A DNA stretch of 64,000 nt from Rhaphigaster nebulosa (Eukaryota > Arthropoda > Insecta > Hemiptera > Pentatomidae). Positions 63,890 to 64,000 of the stretch are shown in pieces. The notes under the pieces are model-generated. The model had not been told where the DNA came from. It saw nothing but the letters and a program-made list of their open reading frames with translations, and ran no database searches. The stretch covers positions 42,681,599 through 42,745,598 of the forward strand of contig OX411310.1 of NCBI GenBank assembly GCA_948150685.1, in the 5' to 3' direction. How positions within the stretch are numbered: position 1 is the stretch's first letter; every line of letters begins with the position of its first letter. Position numbers and translations under genes: made by a program.

Positions 63890-64000
63890 CTTGCAACAGG
63901 ACGTACTACGGAGAAATAGGAAGGGCCTATGACTTAGAACTTCACAGACCTCGAGAAGGGAAACTGCCCTACATCTGTCACCTCACCCTCAACGCAGCGG
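63890..64000 (+). CDS. Exon (5' part, runs off window): CUB-like extracellular segment following the LDLa module
   Basis: The acceptor is ...gcttctag (ends 63889). The exon starts with CT, which completes a codon begun with one base upstream. Joined to the LDLa exon this gives ...KQCTP followed by CNRTYYGEIGRAYDLELH, then a stretch with PREGKLPYICHL. Thirty-six whole codons are open to the window end with no stop. The segment has an N-glycosylation sequon (NRT), two cysteines (from TGC at 63892 and TGT at 63976) and a basic/acidic stretch, as expected at the start of a CUB-like domain in insect LDLa-CUB proteins. That family resemblance is from memory and is not proven here. GC content and codon use match the LDLa exon and contrast with the AT-rich intron. 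The remainder of the gene lies beyond the window. Confidence 0.82.

Overview
The window is AT-rich animal nuclear DNA. I infer an insect, possibly a hemipteran: it has GT-AG introns, many dispersed TIR and foldback elements, several LINE clades, tRNA-derived SINEs and very long (TA)n arrays. The species call is inference only. There is no bacterial-style gene density, and no operon, CRISPR array or rRNA gene.

I can support only three short protein-coding exons, all on the + strand and all ending or starting in the same intron phase. 10971-11123 is a symmetrical phase 1-1 exon that encodes the tail of a signal peptide and one complete LDL-receptor class A (LDLa) module. 63890-64000 runs off the window and starts with two bases, so it joins in frame to the LDLa exon across a 52.8 kb intron; it begins a cysteine-containing extracellular (CUB-like) segment. 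49038-49101 is a GC-rich, ATG-initiated, signal-peptide-like exon that also ends in phase 1. It can therefore splice to the same 63890 acceptor, which makes it a candidate alternative first exon giving a secreted product without the LDLa module. The true first exon of the LDLa form is probably upstream of the window.

The rest is intronic or intergenic sequence filled with decayed mobile elements. LINE remnants: jockey-like pieces at 1-208 (+), 13850-14890 (-) and 42780-43740 (-); an RTE-like reverse-transcriptase piece at 25800-26090 (+); and LINE C-terminal tails at 3336-3555 (+), 17715-17960 (-), 30190-30295 (+), 45505-45606 (+) and 53890-54165 (-). DNA transposons: a dead mariner at 37159-37887, a hAT C-terminal piece at 12405-12632 (-), a 635 bp TIR element with a clear 8 bp target duplication (24919-25553), and foldback elements at 7591-8979, 10588-10750, 13095-13490, 16484-16730, 46848-47645, 47682-48652 and 49452-50476. 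A 1 kb dispersed family with internal ~144 bp tandem units occurs three times (26722-27660, 57261-58346, 58500-59558). A tRNA-derived SINE occurs four times (8631-8925, 35917-36148, 38727-39010, 53367-53706).

The points most worth a second look are the phase-matched alternative first exon, the recurring CTGANGA...GAAACGT hammerhead-like motifs flanking foldback elements (best case 46781-48722), the SINE inserted inside a foldback arm, the expansion of SINE tails into long (TA)n arrays, and the GC-rich, CCAAT-rich block at 52770-52960.
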